In this document: one piece after another, positions 51,750-60,700 of the stretch
Layout of the letters: every line of letters starts with the position of its first letter
How positions within the stretch are numbered: position 1 is the stretch's first letter
Source of the DNA: Nocardioides sp. SYSU D00065
Lineage (GTDB): Bacteria; Actinomycetota; Actinomycetes; Propionibacteriales; Nocardioidaceae
Assembly (NCBI RefSeq): GCF_017916425.1
Contig: NZ_JAFMSX010000002.1
Span: forward strand, 800,413-864,412
DNA: 64,000 bases
Direction: 5' to 3'
Notes under the pieces: generated by a model
Database searches by the model: none
The model's input: the letters and a program-made list of their open reading frames with translations, nothing else
Told to the model about the DNA's origin: nothing
Program-made: the position numbers and the translations under genes

Positions 51750-52541
51750 TCAGCGCACCAGGAGGTTGCCGTGCGCCGCGGCGAGGCGCGCCTTGACGCT
51801 GAGCAGGGTCTCGATGATGAGGTCCTCGCGGCCGTTGTCGAGCCGGCTGATCGGCACCGCGACGCTCAGGGCGTCGACGGCCTGGTGGCTGAACGGGAGC
51901 GCGACGCCGAAGCAGCGCACTCCCATGCACGACTCCTCGCTCTCGGTCGCGTAGCCCTGGATCGAGGCCCGGTCGATGATCTCGAGCACGGCGTGCTTGT
52001 CGGTGGTGGTGTTGGGGGTGATCGCGCTGATCTGCTCGGGGACCATCACGGCGCGCTCCTCGACCGGCAGCTCCGCGATCAGCGCCCGGCCCAGCGACGT
52101 GGCGTAGGCGGGCAGGCGGCGGCCCACCGCGGAGTGCATGCGCAGCGGGTGCATCGACTCACGCTTCGCGGTGTAGATGACGTCGTGGCCGTCGAGGCGC
52201 CCCAGGTGCACCGTCTCCTCGGTCGCAGCGGCCACCTCGTCGAGTACCGACTGCGCCCGGGCGAGCACGGGGTCTCCGTCGAGGTAGGCGGAGCTGACGA
52301 CGAGGGAGTGGATGCCGAGCTGGTAGACGCTGCCGGTCGGGTCCGTCTGGAGCCAGCCGCGGTCGGTCATGGTGCGCAGAAGGGCGTGCAGGCTGCTCTT
52401 GGGGATGTTGAGCCGGGTGGAGAGCTGCAGCTGCGTCCCGGGCCCCCGGGCGGCGATCTCGTCGAGCAGGTCGAGCGCCCGCGCGGCTGACTTGACCGGT
52501 CCGGCCGCACTCGTGGCGGTGATGTCCTTCTCAAGCTGCAT
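51750..52541 (-). CDS. IclR family transcriptional regulator of the uronate cluster
   Basis: A 263-residue regulator. The winged helix lies at about residues 18-75 (ALDLLDEIAARGPGTQLQLS, TRLNIPKSSLHALLRTMTDR), and the GAF-like effector domain covers 80-260 (ETVHLGRLDGHDVIYTAKRE; LPAYATSLGRALIAELP; GVRCFGVALPF). It is divergent from kduI with two GTTC-N8-GRAC sites in the gap; IclR/KdgR proteins typically sense a uronate breakdown product such as KDG. Autoregulation is likely. Confidence 0.9.
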   Translation of the reverse strand: MQLEKDITATSAAGPVKSAARALDLLDEIAARGPGTQLQLSTRLNIPKSSLHALLRTMTDRGWLQTDPTGSVYQLGIHSLVVSSAYLDGDPVLARAQSVLDEVAAATEETVHLGRLDGHDVIYTAKRESMHPLRMHSAVGRRLPAYATSLGRALIAELPVEERAVMVPEQISAITPNTTTDKHAVLEIIDRASIQGYATESEESCMGVRCFGVALPFSHQAVDALSVAVPISRLDNGREDLIIETLLSVKARLAAAHGNLLVR

Positions 52542-52604
52542 CGCAGTCTCCTCCTCGTGTCCTCATCGTGGCACGAAGCCGGCCCCGGAGATACGAGCGT
52601 ACCC

Positions 52605-52624
52605 CGAGTTCGCATACATGGACA
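52605..52624. promoter_or_regulatory. Candidate IclR site A (upstream of the kduI -35)
   Basis: CGAGTTC, eight bases, then GGACA. The half-sites GTTC and GGAC form an imperfect inverted repeat with the same N8 spacing as site B (52671) and as the site upstream of the ThuA gene (62584). It ends 13 bases before the kduI -35 box. Confidence 0.5.
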
Positions 52625-52637
52625 CTCGTTCAAGCCC

Positions 52638-52666
52638 TTGACCGTGACCGGCGTCACGTATACGCT
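52638..52666 (+). promoter_or_regulatory. kduI promoter with CRP-like palindrome in the spacer
   Basis: TTGACC (52638-52643) and TACGCT (52661-52666) are separated by 17 bases. The spacer holds GTGACCGGCGTCAC (52644-52657); with flanks it reads CGTGA-N6-TCACG (52643-52658), a good match to the CRP/GlxR consensus TGTGA-N6-TCACA. Confidence 0.6.
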
Positions 52667-52670
52667 CCAC

Positions 52671-52690
52671 CGAGTTCACATAGACGAACG
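52671..52690. promoter_or_regulatory. Candidate IclR site B (at the kduI transcription start)
   Basis: CGAGTTC, eight bases, then GAACG. GTTC-N8-GAAC is a perfect inverted repeat. It begins 5 bases after the -10 box, so a bound protein would cover the start point. Confidence 0.55.
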
Positions 52691-52716
52691 CAGTTCACAA
52701 AACGAGGAGCAGCAGC

Positions 52717-53535
52717 GTGATGCAGGTTCGGTATTCCACGTCTCCCACCAGTGCGGAGACGGCCACCACGGCTGACCTGCGCAGCACGTTCCTGGTCGGT
52801 GACCTGTTCGTCGACGGCGAGGTCAACGCGACGTACACCCACGAGGACCGCATGGTCGTCGGCGGAGCCGTCCCCGGCACCGGCCAGCTCGACCTCCCGG
52901 CGTGGACCGAGGTCCTCGGCACCGAGTCGCACCTCGAGCGCCGCGAGCTCGGCGTGGTCAACGTCGGTGGCGCGGGCCACGTGCTGGTGGACGGCGAGAA
53001 GTTCGAGCTGGAGCACCTTGACGGCCTCTACGTCGGCCGGGGGAGCGAGGTGTCCTTCGCCGGCGCGGAGGCCGCCTTCTACTTCGTCTCCGCCTCCTCG
53101 CACGCGACGTACCCTGCGACGCTGCTCAGCCACGACCAGGTGGAGCCCGTCGCGCTCGGCTCCGCCGAGGCCGCCAACGAGCGCAGCCTCTTCCGCTACG
53201 CGTGGGGCCAGGAGCTGGAGACGTCCGTCCTGCAGTTCGGCGTCACCGTCATCGCCGACGGTTCGGTGTGGAACACCTTCCCCCCGCACCTGCACGCGCG
53301 CCGCACCGAGGTCTACTGCTACGTCGACCTGGCCGAGGACGACCGCGTCTTCCACTTCATGGGCCAGCCCGGCCACACCCGCCACCTCGTCGTGCGCAAC
53401 CGCGAGGCCGTCATCTCCCCGCCGTGGTCCATCCACGCCGGCGCGGGCACCGGCTCCTACGCGTTCATCTGGGCCATGGCCGGCGAGAACAACTGCTACA
53501 CCGACCTCTCGGCCGTGGCCGTGGAGGACCTGTGA
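52717..53535 (+). CDS. kduI: 5-dehydro-4-deoxy-D-glucuronate isomerase KduI
   Basis: A 272-residue cupin enzyme that isomerises 5-keto-4-deoxyuronate to 3-deoxy-D-glycero-2,5-hexodiulosonate, the first step after pectin or glycosaminoglycan lyases. TEVLGTESHLERRELGVVNV is the N-terminal family block. Zinc ligands are in WNTFPPHLHARRTEVYCY (His, His, Glu) and SPPWSIHAGAGT (His). The length matches KduI (about 278). GTG 52717 has GAGGAG 7-8 bases upstream; ATG 52720 is next. First gene of the operon; GTGA overlap with kduD. Confidence 0.93.
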   Translation: MMQVRYSTSPTSAETATTADLRSTFLVGDLFVDGEVNATYTHEDRMVVGGAVPGTGQLDLPAWTEVLGTESHLERRELGVVNVGGAGHVLVDGEKFELEHLDGLYVGRGSEVSFAGAEAAFYFVSASSHATYPATLLSHDQVEPVALGSAEAANERSLFRYAWGQELETSVLQFGVTVIADGSVWNTFPPHLHARRTEVYCYVDLAEDDRVFHFMGQPGHTRHLVVRNREAVISPPWSIHAGAGTGSYAFIWAMAGENNCYTDLSAVAVEDL

Positions 53536-54314
53536 TCGACGCATCGAGTCCTGCGGACGCCCGCTCGCCGTTCGACCTGCACGGCAGGTGCGCGGCGGTG
53601 ACGGGCGCCGGTCGCGGCATCGGCCGCGCGGTCGCGGTGGGACTGGCCCGCGCGGGCGCCGACGTCGTCCTGGTGGGTCGACCCGGTGCGCAGGACGCCA
53701 CCCGTGACGCCATCCGCGACATCGGGGGCCGCGTCGACGTCGTCGACCTCGACGTGAGCGACCTCGACGCCGTCGAGCGTGTCGGCGCCGAGCTCACCGG
53801 CTCGCGCCAGGTGGACGTCCTGGTCAACAACGCCGGCATCATCGACCGGCAGGACACTGTCGACCTGGACCGCGAGGCCTGGCAGCGGGTCCTCGACGTC
53901 AACCTCAACGGCCTGTTCTTTCTCTGCCAGCAGCTCGGCCGACCGATGGTGGAGCGCGGGCACGGCAAGATCGTCAGCATCGCCAGCCTGCTGTCCTTCC
54001 AGGGCGGCCTGCGGGTGGCGTCGTACGCCGCCAGCAAGCACGCCGTCGCCGGCCTCACCAAGGCGCTGGCCAACGAGTGGGGGCCCCGCGGCGTGCAGGT
54101 CAACGCGATCGCCCCCGGCTACATGGCCACCGACAACACCACCGCGCTCCGCGAGGACGCCGATCGCTCGCGCTCCATCCTCGAGCGGATCCCGGCCGGT
54201 CGGTGGGGCAGCGCCGAGGACGTCGCCGGCGCGGCGGTCTTCCTCAGCTCGCCGGCCGCCGACTACGTCAACGGCCACGTCCTCGTCGTCGACGGCGGCT
54301 GGATGGCGCGCTGA
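53532..54314 (+). CDS. kduD: 2-deoxy-D-gluconate 3-dehydrogenase-like SDR KduD
   Basis: A 260-residue SDR. CAAVTGAGRGIGRAVAVGLA binds the cofactor, DVLVNNAGIIDRQDTVDLDR includes NNAG, and SIASLLSFQGGLRVASYAAS then K contains the catalytic Ser and YxxxK. GYMATDNTTALREDADRSRS is typical of KduD/GutB. It reduces the KduI product to 2-keto-3-deoxygluconate. Position directly behind kduI supports the assignment over a general SDR. Confidence 0.9.
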   Translation: MIDASSPADARSPFDLHGRCAAVTGAGRGIGRAVAVGLARAGADVVLVGRPGAQDATRDAIRDIGGRVDVVDLDVSDLDAVERVGAELTGSRQVDVLVNNAGIIDRQDTVDLDREAWQRVLDVNLNGLFFLCQQLGRPMVERGHGKIVSIASLLSFQGGLRVASYAASKHAVAGLTKALANEWGPRGVQVNAIAPGYMATDNTTALREDADRSRSILERIPAGRWGSAEDVAGAAVFLSSPAADYVNGHVLVVDGGWMAR

Positions 54315-54468
54315 GCGCCACCCCCGAACCGCACAGCACCACCACAGCTCAGGACCACCCAGCTCAACAGCACAGCTCAGCACCACAGCACCACCCACCC
54401 TCGGGGCAGTACCTGACCCAAATGCCCACCGCCGGGACACCGGCACCCACACAGAATGAGGATCGACC
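54315..54468. other. Low-complexity CA-rich spacer between kduD and the importer
   Basis: The plus strand is strongly biased to C and A, with repeated CAGCACCAC and CAGCTCA words (54336-54400). No stable hairpin or promoter was recognised. It may be an unstructured leader or processing region allowing different expression of the importer genes. Confidence 0.45.
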
Positions 54469-55554
54469 ATGAAGTTCACCTCTCGACCGACCGCAGTCGT
54501 GATCGGCCTGACACTGGCTGCCGCCGCCCTGGCGGGCTGCAGCGAAGAGGCGTCCGGTGGCGGCGGCGGTGGCTCCGAGGCCGGAGCCTGCGCGCCCGAG
54601 GACGTCACCCTGGTGGGCCAGGTGCGCAACGAGTCCAACCCCTACGAGGCGTCGTGGCTCGACGGCGGCGACGCGTTCGCGGAGCAGGTCGGCCTGAGCC
54701 AGGAGCGCCTGACCTACGACGGCGACTCGACCAAGCAACAGGAGCAGATCACCCAGCTCCTCGCCGGCGACACCGAGTGCCTCGTCATGAACGTCCTGCC
54801 CAACGGCGACTCCGACACCCTCCCGATCGTCGAGGGCGCCGAGGAGGCCGGGGCCTACCTCGTCACCCAGTGGAACAAGCCGGCCGACGTCAACGTCACC
54901 GACTACGACCAGTGGCTGAGCCACATCACCTACGACGGCGTCGACTCCGGCCAGCAGATCGGCGACGCGCTCGCCGAGGCCATCGGCGGCTCGGGCGGGA
55001 TCATCGCGCTGCAGGGCATCCTGGACACCGGTGCCGCCAAGGACCGCTTCGCCGGCCTCGAGGCGTCGCTGGAGGCGAACCCGGACGTCGAGCTCCTCGA
55101 CCAGCAGACCGCCAACTTCTCGCGCGACGAGGCGCTCGCAGTGACCAAGACGCTGCTCACCAAGCACGGCGAGGACATCAAGGGCATCTGGGCGGCCAAC
55201 GACGACATGGCGCTCGGCGCCCTCGCCGCGCTCGAGCAGGCCGGCCGTGACGACGTCGCGGTCGTCGGGATCGACGCCGTGCCGGACGCCCTCACCGCGA
55301 TCGAGGACGGCACCATGACCGCGACCGTCTCCTCCGACGGCCCGTGGCAGGGCGGCATCGGCCTCGCGATCGGCTACTGCGTGGCCACCGGCGAGCTCTC
55401 CGTCGACGACATCGCCGACGAGGACCGCGCCTGGTTCGCCGAGCAGTTCCTCATCACCAGCGACAACGTCGCCGACTTCAAGGCTCCCGAGGTGGACGAG
55501 TCCGACTTCGAGTGCGGCAACCTCTTCAGCCGGTCGCAGGGCGCGATCCAGTGA
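54469..55554 (+). CDS. Ribose-type sugar ABC substrate-binding lipoprotein
   Basis: A 361-residue lipoprotein. AVVIGLTLAAAALAGCSEEA has the lipobox LAGC, followed by a Gly-rich linker. The mature part is a type I periplasmic-binding fold (VTLVGQVRNESNPYEASWLD; GIIALQGILDTGAAKDRFAG; GIWAANDDMALGALAALEQA; VAVVGIDAVPDALTAIEDGT). Ligand unknown; the cluster suggests an unsaturated or free uronate or a uronate glycoside. ATG 54469 follows a GAGGATCG site. Confidence 0.9.
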   Translation: MKFTSRPTAVVIGLTLAAAALAGCSEEASGGGGGGSEAGACAPEDVTLVGQVRNESNPYEASWLDGGDAFAEQVGLSQERLTYDGDSTKQQEQITQLLAGDTECLVMNVLPNGDSDTLPIVEGAEEAGAYLVTQWNKPADVNVTDYDQWLSHITYDGVDSGQQIGDALAEAIGGSGGIIALQGILDTGAAKDRFAGLEASLEANPDVELLDQQTANFSRDEALAVTKTLLTKHGEDIKGIWAANDDMALGALAALEQAGRDDVAVVGIDAVPDALTAIEDGTMTATVSSDGPWQGGIGLAIGYCVATGELSVDDIADEDRAWFAEQFLITSDNVADFKAPEVDESDFECGNLFSRSQGAIQ

Positions 55555-56570
55555 CCATGACATCCCCCGCCCAGGCCGACACCGAGGACGTGATCGCGCC
55601 ACGCCCCCAGCCTCGGCGGGGGGTGTCGCTCCGGGACGCAGGTCCCCCGATCGCACTGGTGGTCATCGTCGGCATCTTCGCGGTGCTGAGCTCGGACTTC
55701 CGCACGATCGGCAACGTGCAGAACATCATGGACGCGGCGGCCGTGCTCGCCGTCGCGGCCTGCGGCATCAGCTTCGTGCTGATGATGGGGTCGATCGACC
55801 TCTCCGTCCCCGGCGTGATGGGGGCCTCCGCGATCGCGGTGGCCCTCCTGGTCGCCAACAACCGCAACGACAACACGATGGGACTTCTCGGGGTCCTCGT
55901 CGCGGTCCTGCTCGGCGCGGCCCTCGGCTGCCTCAGCGGGATCGCCCTGGTCAGCCTGAAGGTGCCGTCCTTCATGACCACGCTCGGCGTCTCCGCCGTC
56001 GGGCTCGGCGTCGCGACGCTCATGTTCGCCGGCGTCCAGCCCAACATCACCGACGAGATGCTGCGCGGCTGGGCGGTCAACCGGTTCCTCGGCCTGGCCT
56101 ACCTCACGTGGATCGCGATGGCCTGCGTGCTGGTCGGGTGGCTGATCCAGCGCTACTCGCGCCTGGGCCGCTACGCGTACGCCATCGGCGGCGCCGAGGA
56201 GGTGCTCGCGCTGTCGGGGGTCAAGGTGGCTCCCTACAAGGTCGCCGTCTTCACCCTCGCCGGCTCCTTCTACGGGCTCGCGGGGGTGATGGTCACCAGC
56301 CAGCTCGGTGCCGGGCTCGTCCAGGCGGGCGCGGGGTACGACTTCCGTGCCATCACCGCCGCGGTCGTCGGCGGCACCCTGCTCACGGGCGGTCGCGGGG
56401 GAGTGCTGCACTCCGCTGTCGGCGTCCTCCTCGTCACCGTGCTCATCAACGGCCTCGTCCAGATCGGGGTCAGCCCGTACTGGCAGGGCGGTGTCCAGGG
56501 ACTCATCGTCGTCGCGGCCGTGTCGGCCGCGGTCATCCCCCAGCGTCGTAGGAACCAGGTGACGAAATGA
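55551..56570 (+). CDS. Ribose-type sugar ABC permease (first)
   Basis: A 339-residue RbsC/AraH-type permease with 8-10 hydrophobic segments. GISFVLMMGSIDLSVPGVMG carries the GxxDLSV family motif and AYAIGGAEEVLALSGVKVAP the cytoplasmic coupling loop. GTG 55551 overlaps the previous stop; ATG 55557 is an alternative. Two different permease genes in the operon imply a heterodimeric channel. Confidence 0.92.
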   Translation: MTMTSPAQADTEDVIAPRPQPRRGVSLRDAGPPIALVVIVGIFAVLSSDFRTIGNVQNIMDAAAVLAVAACGISFVLMMGSIDLSVPGVMGASAIAVALLVANNRNDNTMGLLGVLVAVLLGAALGCLSGIALVSLKVPSFMTTLGVSAVGLGVATLMFAGVQPNITDEMLRGWAVNRFLGLAYLTWIAMACVLVGWLIQRYSRLGRYAYAIGGAEEVLALSGVKVAPYKVAVFTLAGSFYGLAGVMVTSQLGAGLVQAGAGYDFRAITAAVVGGTLLTGGRGGVLHSAVGVLLVTVLINGLVQIGVSPYWQGGVQGLIVVAAVSAAVIPQRRRNQVTK

Positions 56571-58129
56571 CCACCGACCTCACTCCCCGACCCGAGGCGG
56601 AGGCGCCCTCTCGCGTCAACGCGCTCGAGGTGCGTGGCCTGGTCAAGCACTACCCAGGCGTCAAGGCGCTCGACGGCGTCGACCTCGTGGTGCGCCAGAA
56701 CGAGGTCCTCGGCCTCGCCGGCGAGAACGGCGCCGGCAAGTCCACCCTGCTCAAGGCGCTGGTCGGCCTGGTCCGTCCCGACGCCGGCGAGATCTGGGTG
56801 CGCGGTGAGAAGGTCCGGCTCAAGAGCGTCGTCGACGCTGCCGACCACGGGATCGGCATGGTGTTCCAGGAGCAGTCGCTGGTCCCCAACCTCACCGCGG
56901 CCGAGAACATCGTCCTCGGCAGCGAGGGGCCGGGCGTCCGGCGCGGCATCTACCGCTGGGACACGATGCGCAGGCTGGCCCAGGAGCAGCTCGACAAGAT
57001 CGGCTCCCACATCGACCCGCTCGCGCGCACCGACTCGCTCACCTTCGCCGAGCGCCAGATGGTGGAGATCGCCAAGGTGCTCCGCATCGAGGAGCGCACC
57101 TCCCACCCGCCCGTCATCATCCTCGACGAGCCCACCTCGGTGCTGGAGTCGAAGGAGATCGAGACCCTCTTCACGCAGGTGCGCCGGCTGCGCGAGTTCG
57201 CGTCGGTCATCTTCGTCTCGCACCGCCTCGACGAGGTCCTCGACGTCTGCGACCGGGTGGCGGTGCTGCGTGGCGGCCAGTCGGTGGGGGAGATGCCCAC
57301 CGCCGACGCGGTGCCCACCGACCTGCACCGCCTGATGATCGGATCGACGGGGTCCGACGACCACTACCACGAGGGTCTCTCCCAGCGCTCCGCCACCGAC
57401 GGCGAGCCGCGACTGGTCGTCCGGGGTCTGTCCGGCAAGACCTTCCGCGACGTCGACCTCGAGGTGCGGGCCGGGGAGATCGTCGGCATCGTCGGCGTGC
57501 ACGGCTCCGGACGCGAGGACGTCTGCCGAGCCCTGTTCGGCGCCGAGCCGATCCTGTCCGGTGAGGTCACGCTCGACGGCGAGAAGCTCGACCTGTCCGG
57601 AACCCGGGCCGCCGTCGCCTCGGGCGTCGGCTACGTCCCCGCCGAGCGCAAGATCGAGGGCATGGTCGGGCCGATGTCGGTTGCCGACAACATGACCCTG
57701 ACCAAGCAGAAGTCCCGCTGCGCCGGCCCGATGGTCGTCCCGCAGAAGCAGGCCACGCTCGTGGACAGGTGGATCGAGCGGCTCTCGATCCGCACCCCGC
57801 ACCGCGGCACGCAGATCGGCCGGCTCTCCGGCGGCAACCAGCAGAAGGTGGTCCTGGCCCGCTGGCTCGTGGCTGGCGACATCCGTCTGCTGCTGCTCGA
57901 CCACCCGACCCGCGGCCTCGACATCGGCGCGCGCTCCGAGGTGTACCGCCTGATGCGCGAGCTCGCCAACAGCGGCGTGGCGACCGTGCTGCTCGCCGAC
58001 AGCCTCGAGGAGGCGATCGGCATGTCCGACCGGATCGTCGTGATGAGCGACGGCCGGGCGACCACCGAGGTCGGGTGCCCGTCGGGCAGCAAGCCGACCC
58101 CCCTCGACCTCGTCAAGGAGATGGTATGA
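56567..58129 (+). CDS. Sugar ABC ATPase with two nucleotide-binding domains (RbsA/MglA type)
   Basis: A 520-residue tandem ATPase. Domain 1: LGLAGENGAGKSTLLKALVG (Walker A), SLTFAERQMVEIAKVL (divergent signature) and VIILDEPTSVLESKE (Walker B). Domain 2: GIVGVHGSGREDVCRALFG (degenerate Walker A, usual for this family), IGRLSGGNQQKVVLARWL (good signature) and LLLLDHPTRGLDIGARS, where the catalytic Glu after the Walker B Asp is His. One competent site is therefore expected. ATGA overlaps on both sides couple it to both permeases. Confidence 0.92.
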   Translation: MTTDLTPRPEAEAPSRVNALEVRGLVKHYPGVKALDGVDLVVRQNEVLGLAGENGAGKSTLLKALVGLVRPDAGEIWVRGEKVRLKSVVDAADHGIGMVFQEQSLVPNLTAAENIVLGSEGPGVRRGIYRWDTMRRLAQEQLDKIGSHIDPLARTDSLTFAERQMVEIAKVLRIEERTSHPPVIILDEPTSVLESKEIETLFTQVRRLREFASVIFVSHRLDEVLDVCDRVAVLRGGQSVGEMPTADAVPTDLHRLMIGSTGSDDHYHEGLSQRSATDGEPRLVVRGLSGKTFRDVDLEVRAGEIVGIVGVHGSGREDVCRALFGAEPILSGEVTLDGEKLDLSGTRAAVASGVGYVPAERKIEGMVGPMSVADNMTLTKQKSRCAGPMVVPQKQATLVDRWIERLSIRTPHRGTQIGRLSGGNQQKVVLARWLVAGDIRLLLLDHPTRGLDIGARSEVYRLMRELANSGVATVLLADSLEEAIGMSDRIVVMSDGRATTEVGCPSGSKPTPLDLVKEMV

Positions 58130-59133
58130 GCACCCCCGTCATCGCCGAGCCGGCCTCGAACCCCGCGGCCGAGCCTGCGATCGTCAAGGGCGGCCCGACC
58201 GTCGGCCAGCGCGTCACGTCGTTCATGCCGGTCATCGCGCTCGTCACGCTGCTCGCGGCGCTGACGATCGCGGACCCGGACTTCCTGAGCCAGCGCAGCC
58301 TCACCGCGGCGGTGCGCACGTCGGCGCCGCTCGTGGTGCTCGCCGCGGGTGCCACCCTGGTCGTCCTCTGCGGCGGCATCGACCTGTCGATAGCGGCGCT
58401 CTGCTCCCTCTCGACGGTCTTCTTCGCGATGTGGCTGCCCGACCTGGGCGGGCTCACCATCCTCGCCGTGGTCGCGGCCGCGGGGGCGATCGGCGCCGTC
58501 CAGGGCATCGCGCACGTGCTGCTGCGCATACCGTCCTTCGTGGTGACGCTCGGGGGCATGAGCATCTTCTCCGCCGTCGCTCTCGTCATCTCCGACGCCG
58601 GCCCGATCCGGGTGGTGGACCGTGACGCCACCGCGTGGCTCAACCTCTACGTCGCCGGCTACGTCCCGATGTCGTTCTTCGTCGCGCTGCTCGTCGTCGC
58701 CGTCATCTCGCTCGTCATCAAGCTCACCCCGCTGGAGAGCTTCGTGCGGGCGACGGGCTACTCCGAGTCCGCGGCCCGCCTGGCCGGCACGCCCGTCGAC
58801 CGGGTCAAGGTCGCCGCGTTCACCGTCTCCGGCGCCTGCGCCGGACTGGCTGCGGTGATGCTGGCGTCGCGCAACTTCAGCGGCAGCCCCACGATGGCCG
58901 ACAACCTGCTGCTCCCGGCGGTCGCCGCGATCGTCGTCGGCGGCACCGCCATCACCGGCGGGCACGGCTCGCTCTGGCGCAGCCTGGCCGGTGCCCTCGT
59001 GGTGACGCTGCTCCGCGTCGGGCTGCCGATCGTCGGCGTCCCGTCCGCGTGGGAGCAGATCCTCTACGGCGCGATCATCGTCGCCGCCGTCGCGCTCACC
59101 CTCGACCGGTCGAAGGTGCTGATCATCAAGTAG
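58126..59133 (+). CDS. Ribose-type sugar ABC permease (second)
   Basis: A 335-residue RbsC-type permease. GATLVVLCGGIDLSIAALCS has the family GGxDLS motif and RATGYSESAARLAGTPVDRV the coupling loop. It differs clearly from the first permease in sequence, so it is not a recent duplicate. ATG 58126 overlaps the ATPase stop. Confidence 0.92.
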   Translation: MSTPVIAEPASNPAAEPAIVKGGPTVGQRVTSFMPVIALVTLLAALTIADPDFLSQRSLTAAVRTSAPLVVLAAGATLVVLCGGIDLSIAALCSLSTVFFAMWLPDLGGLTILAVVAAAGAIGAVQGIAHVLLRIPSFVVTLGGMSIFSAVALVISDAGPIRVVDRDATAWLNLYVAGYVPMSFFVALLVVAVISLVIKLTPLESFVRATGYSESAARLAGTPVDRVKVAAFTVSGACAGLAAVMLASRNFSGSPTMADNLLLPAVAAIVVGGTAITGGHGSLWRSLAGALVVTLLRVGLPIVGVPSAWEQILYGAIIVAAVALTLDRSKVLIIK

Positions 59134-59212
59134 CGACCAGAGCCGACCCCGCCCCTCCCAACTGACATCTCGTCCGACCCTCCTGACACATCCCGCACCG
59201 GAAGGCCTCTCC

Positions 59213-60700
59213 ATGACCGAGCCCCAGCTCCTCCCCGCCGTCTCCTCGTTCCTCTCCTCGCCCAAGCAGCTGCTGATCGACGGCGAGTGGGTCGACGCCA
59301 AGGACGGCCAGACCTTCGACACCGTCAACCCCGCCACCGAGGAGGTCCTCGTCACCGTGGCGCAGGCCTCGGCGGTGGACGCCGACCGCGCCGTGGTGGC
59401 CGCCCGCAACGCCTTCGAGTCCGGCTCGCCGTGGTCGCGGATGACGCCACGCGAGCGCTCGCACCTGCTGTGGCGCATCGGCGACATGATCGACGAGCGC
59501 GCCGAGGAGTTCGCCCAGCTCGAGTCGCTCGACAACGGCAAGAGCCTCGCCTCCGCCCGCGGCGACGTGGGCGTGGCCGCCGAGCTGTTCCGCTACTTCG
59601 CCGGGTGGGCCACCAAGATGGAGGGCACGACCATCCCGATGTCGGTGCCCGGGCGCGAGTTCCACGCCTACACCCGTCGCGAGGCCATCGGCGTCGTCGC
59701 CGGCATCGTGCCGTGGAACTTCCCGCTGACCATGGCCGCCTTCAAGGTGATCCCCTCGATCACCGCCGGCAACACGATCGTGCTCAAGCCCGCCGAGCAG
59801 ACCCCGTTGACCGCGCTGCGCCTCGGGGAGCTGCTGCTGGAGGCCGGCGTCCCGGCCGGTGTCGTCAACGTCCTGCCGGGCTTCGGCGACGCGGGCGCCG
59901 CCCTCGTCGACCACCCGGGCGTGGACAAGGTGGCCTTCACCGGCAGCACCGAGGTGGGCAAGAAGATCGCGGCCGGTGCCTCCAAGAACCTCAAGAAGGT
60001 CTCCCTCGAGCTCGGCGGCAAGGCGCCCAACATCATCTTCGCCGACGCCGACCTCGACGCCGCGATCGCCGGTGCCGCGCTGGCCGGCTACTTCAACGAG
60101 GGCCAGTGCTGCGTCAACGGCTCGCGGCTCTACGTCCAGCGCGACGTCTTCGACCAGGTCATCGAGGGCGTCGCGGCGGCCGCGAAGGCCATCAAGGTCG
60201 GCGACGCGTTCGACCCGGCCACGACGATGGGCCCGCTGGTCTCGCAGGAGCAGCACGAGAAGGTCATGGGCTACGTCCGCGGTGCGGTCTCCGACGGCGC
60301 CACCATCGCCGCCGGCAGCCCCGACCCGGCCGCCGACCGCGGCTACTTCTTCTCCCCGACGCTGATCACCGACGTCACCGAGGACATGGCCGTGCAGACC
60401 GACGAGATCTTCGGCCCGGTCATCACCGCCATCCCGTTCGACACCGAGGAGGAGGTCGTGGCGGCCGCCAACAACACCGTCTACGGCCTCGCCGCGGGGG
60501 TCTGGTCCAAGGACCTCGGCACCGCCCACCGCGTCGGCAGCAAGCTGCGCGCGGGCACGGTGTGGCTCAACACCTGGCACGCCGACGACGTCACGCTGCC
60601 GCGCGGTGGCTTCAAGCAGTCCGGCTGGGGCCGCGAGCTCGGCTCCTTCGGCCTCGACGACTACACCGAGCTCAAGACCGTGATCGCGGAGCTCCGGTGA
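59213..60700 (+). CDS. NAD(P)-dependent aldehyde dehydrogenase
   Basis: A 495-residue ALDH. VAGIVPWNFPLTMAAFKVIP holds the oxyanion Asn, FTGSTEVGKKIAAGASKNLK the cofactor GSTxVG, SLELGGKAPNIIF the general-base Glu (about 265) and NEGQCCVNGSRLYV the catalytic Cys (about 299). The C-terminus GGFKQSGWGRELGSFGLDDY is betaine/aminobutyraldehyde-type. Substrate unknown; in the cluster it may oxidise a uronate-derived semialdehyde or glyceraldehyde. A 79-base gap with AGG before ATG 59213 separates it from the importer. Confidence 0.9.
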   Translation: MTEPQLLPAVSSFLSSPKQLLIDGEWVDAKDGQTFDTVNPATEEVLVTVAQASAVDADRAVVAARNAFESGSPWSRMTPRERSHLLWRIGDMIDERAEEFAQLESLDNGKSLASARGDVGVAAELFRYFAGWATKMEGTTIPMSVPGREFHAYTRREAIGVVAGIVPWNFPLTMAAFKVIPSITAGNTIVLKPAEQTPLTALRLGELLLEAGVPAGVVNVLPGFGDAGAALVDHPGVDKVAFTGSTEVGKKIAAGASKNLKKVSLELGGKAPNIIFADADLDAAIAGAALAGYFNEGQCCVNGSRLYVQRDVFDQVIEGVAAAAKAIKVGDAFDPATTMGPLVSQEQHEKVMGYVRGAVSDGATIAAGSPDPAADRGYFFSPTLITDVTEDMAVQTDEIFGPVITAIPFDTEEEVVAAANNTVYGLAAGVWSKDLGTAHRVGSKLRAGTVWLNTWHADDVTLPRGGFKQSGWGRELGSFGLDDYTELKTVIAELR

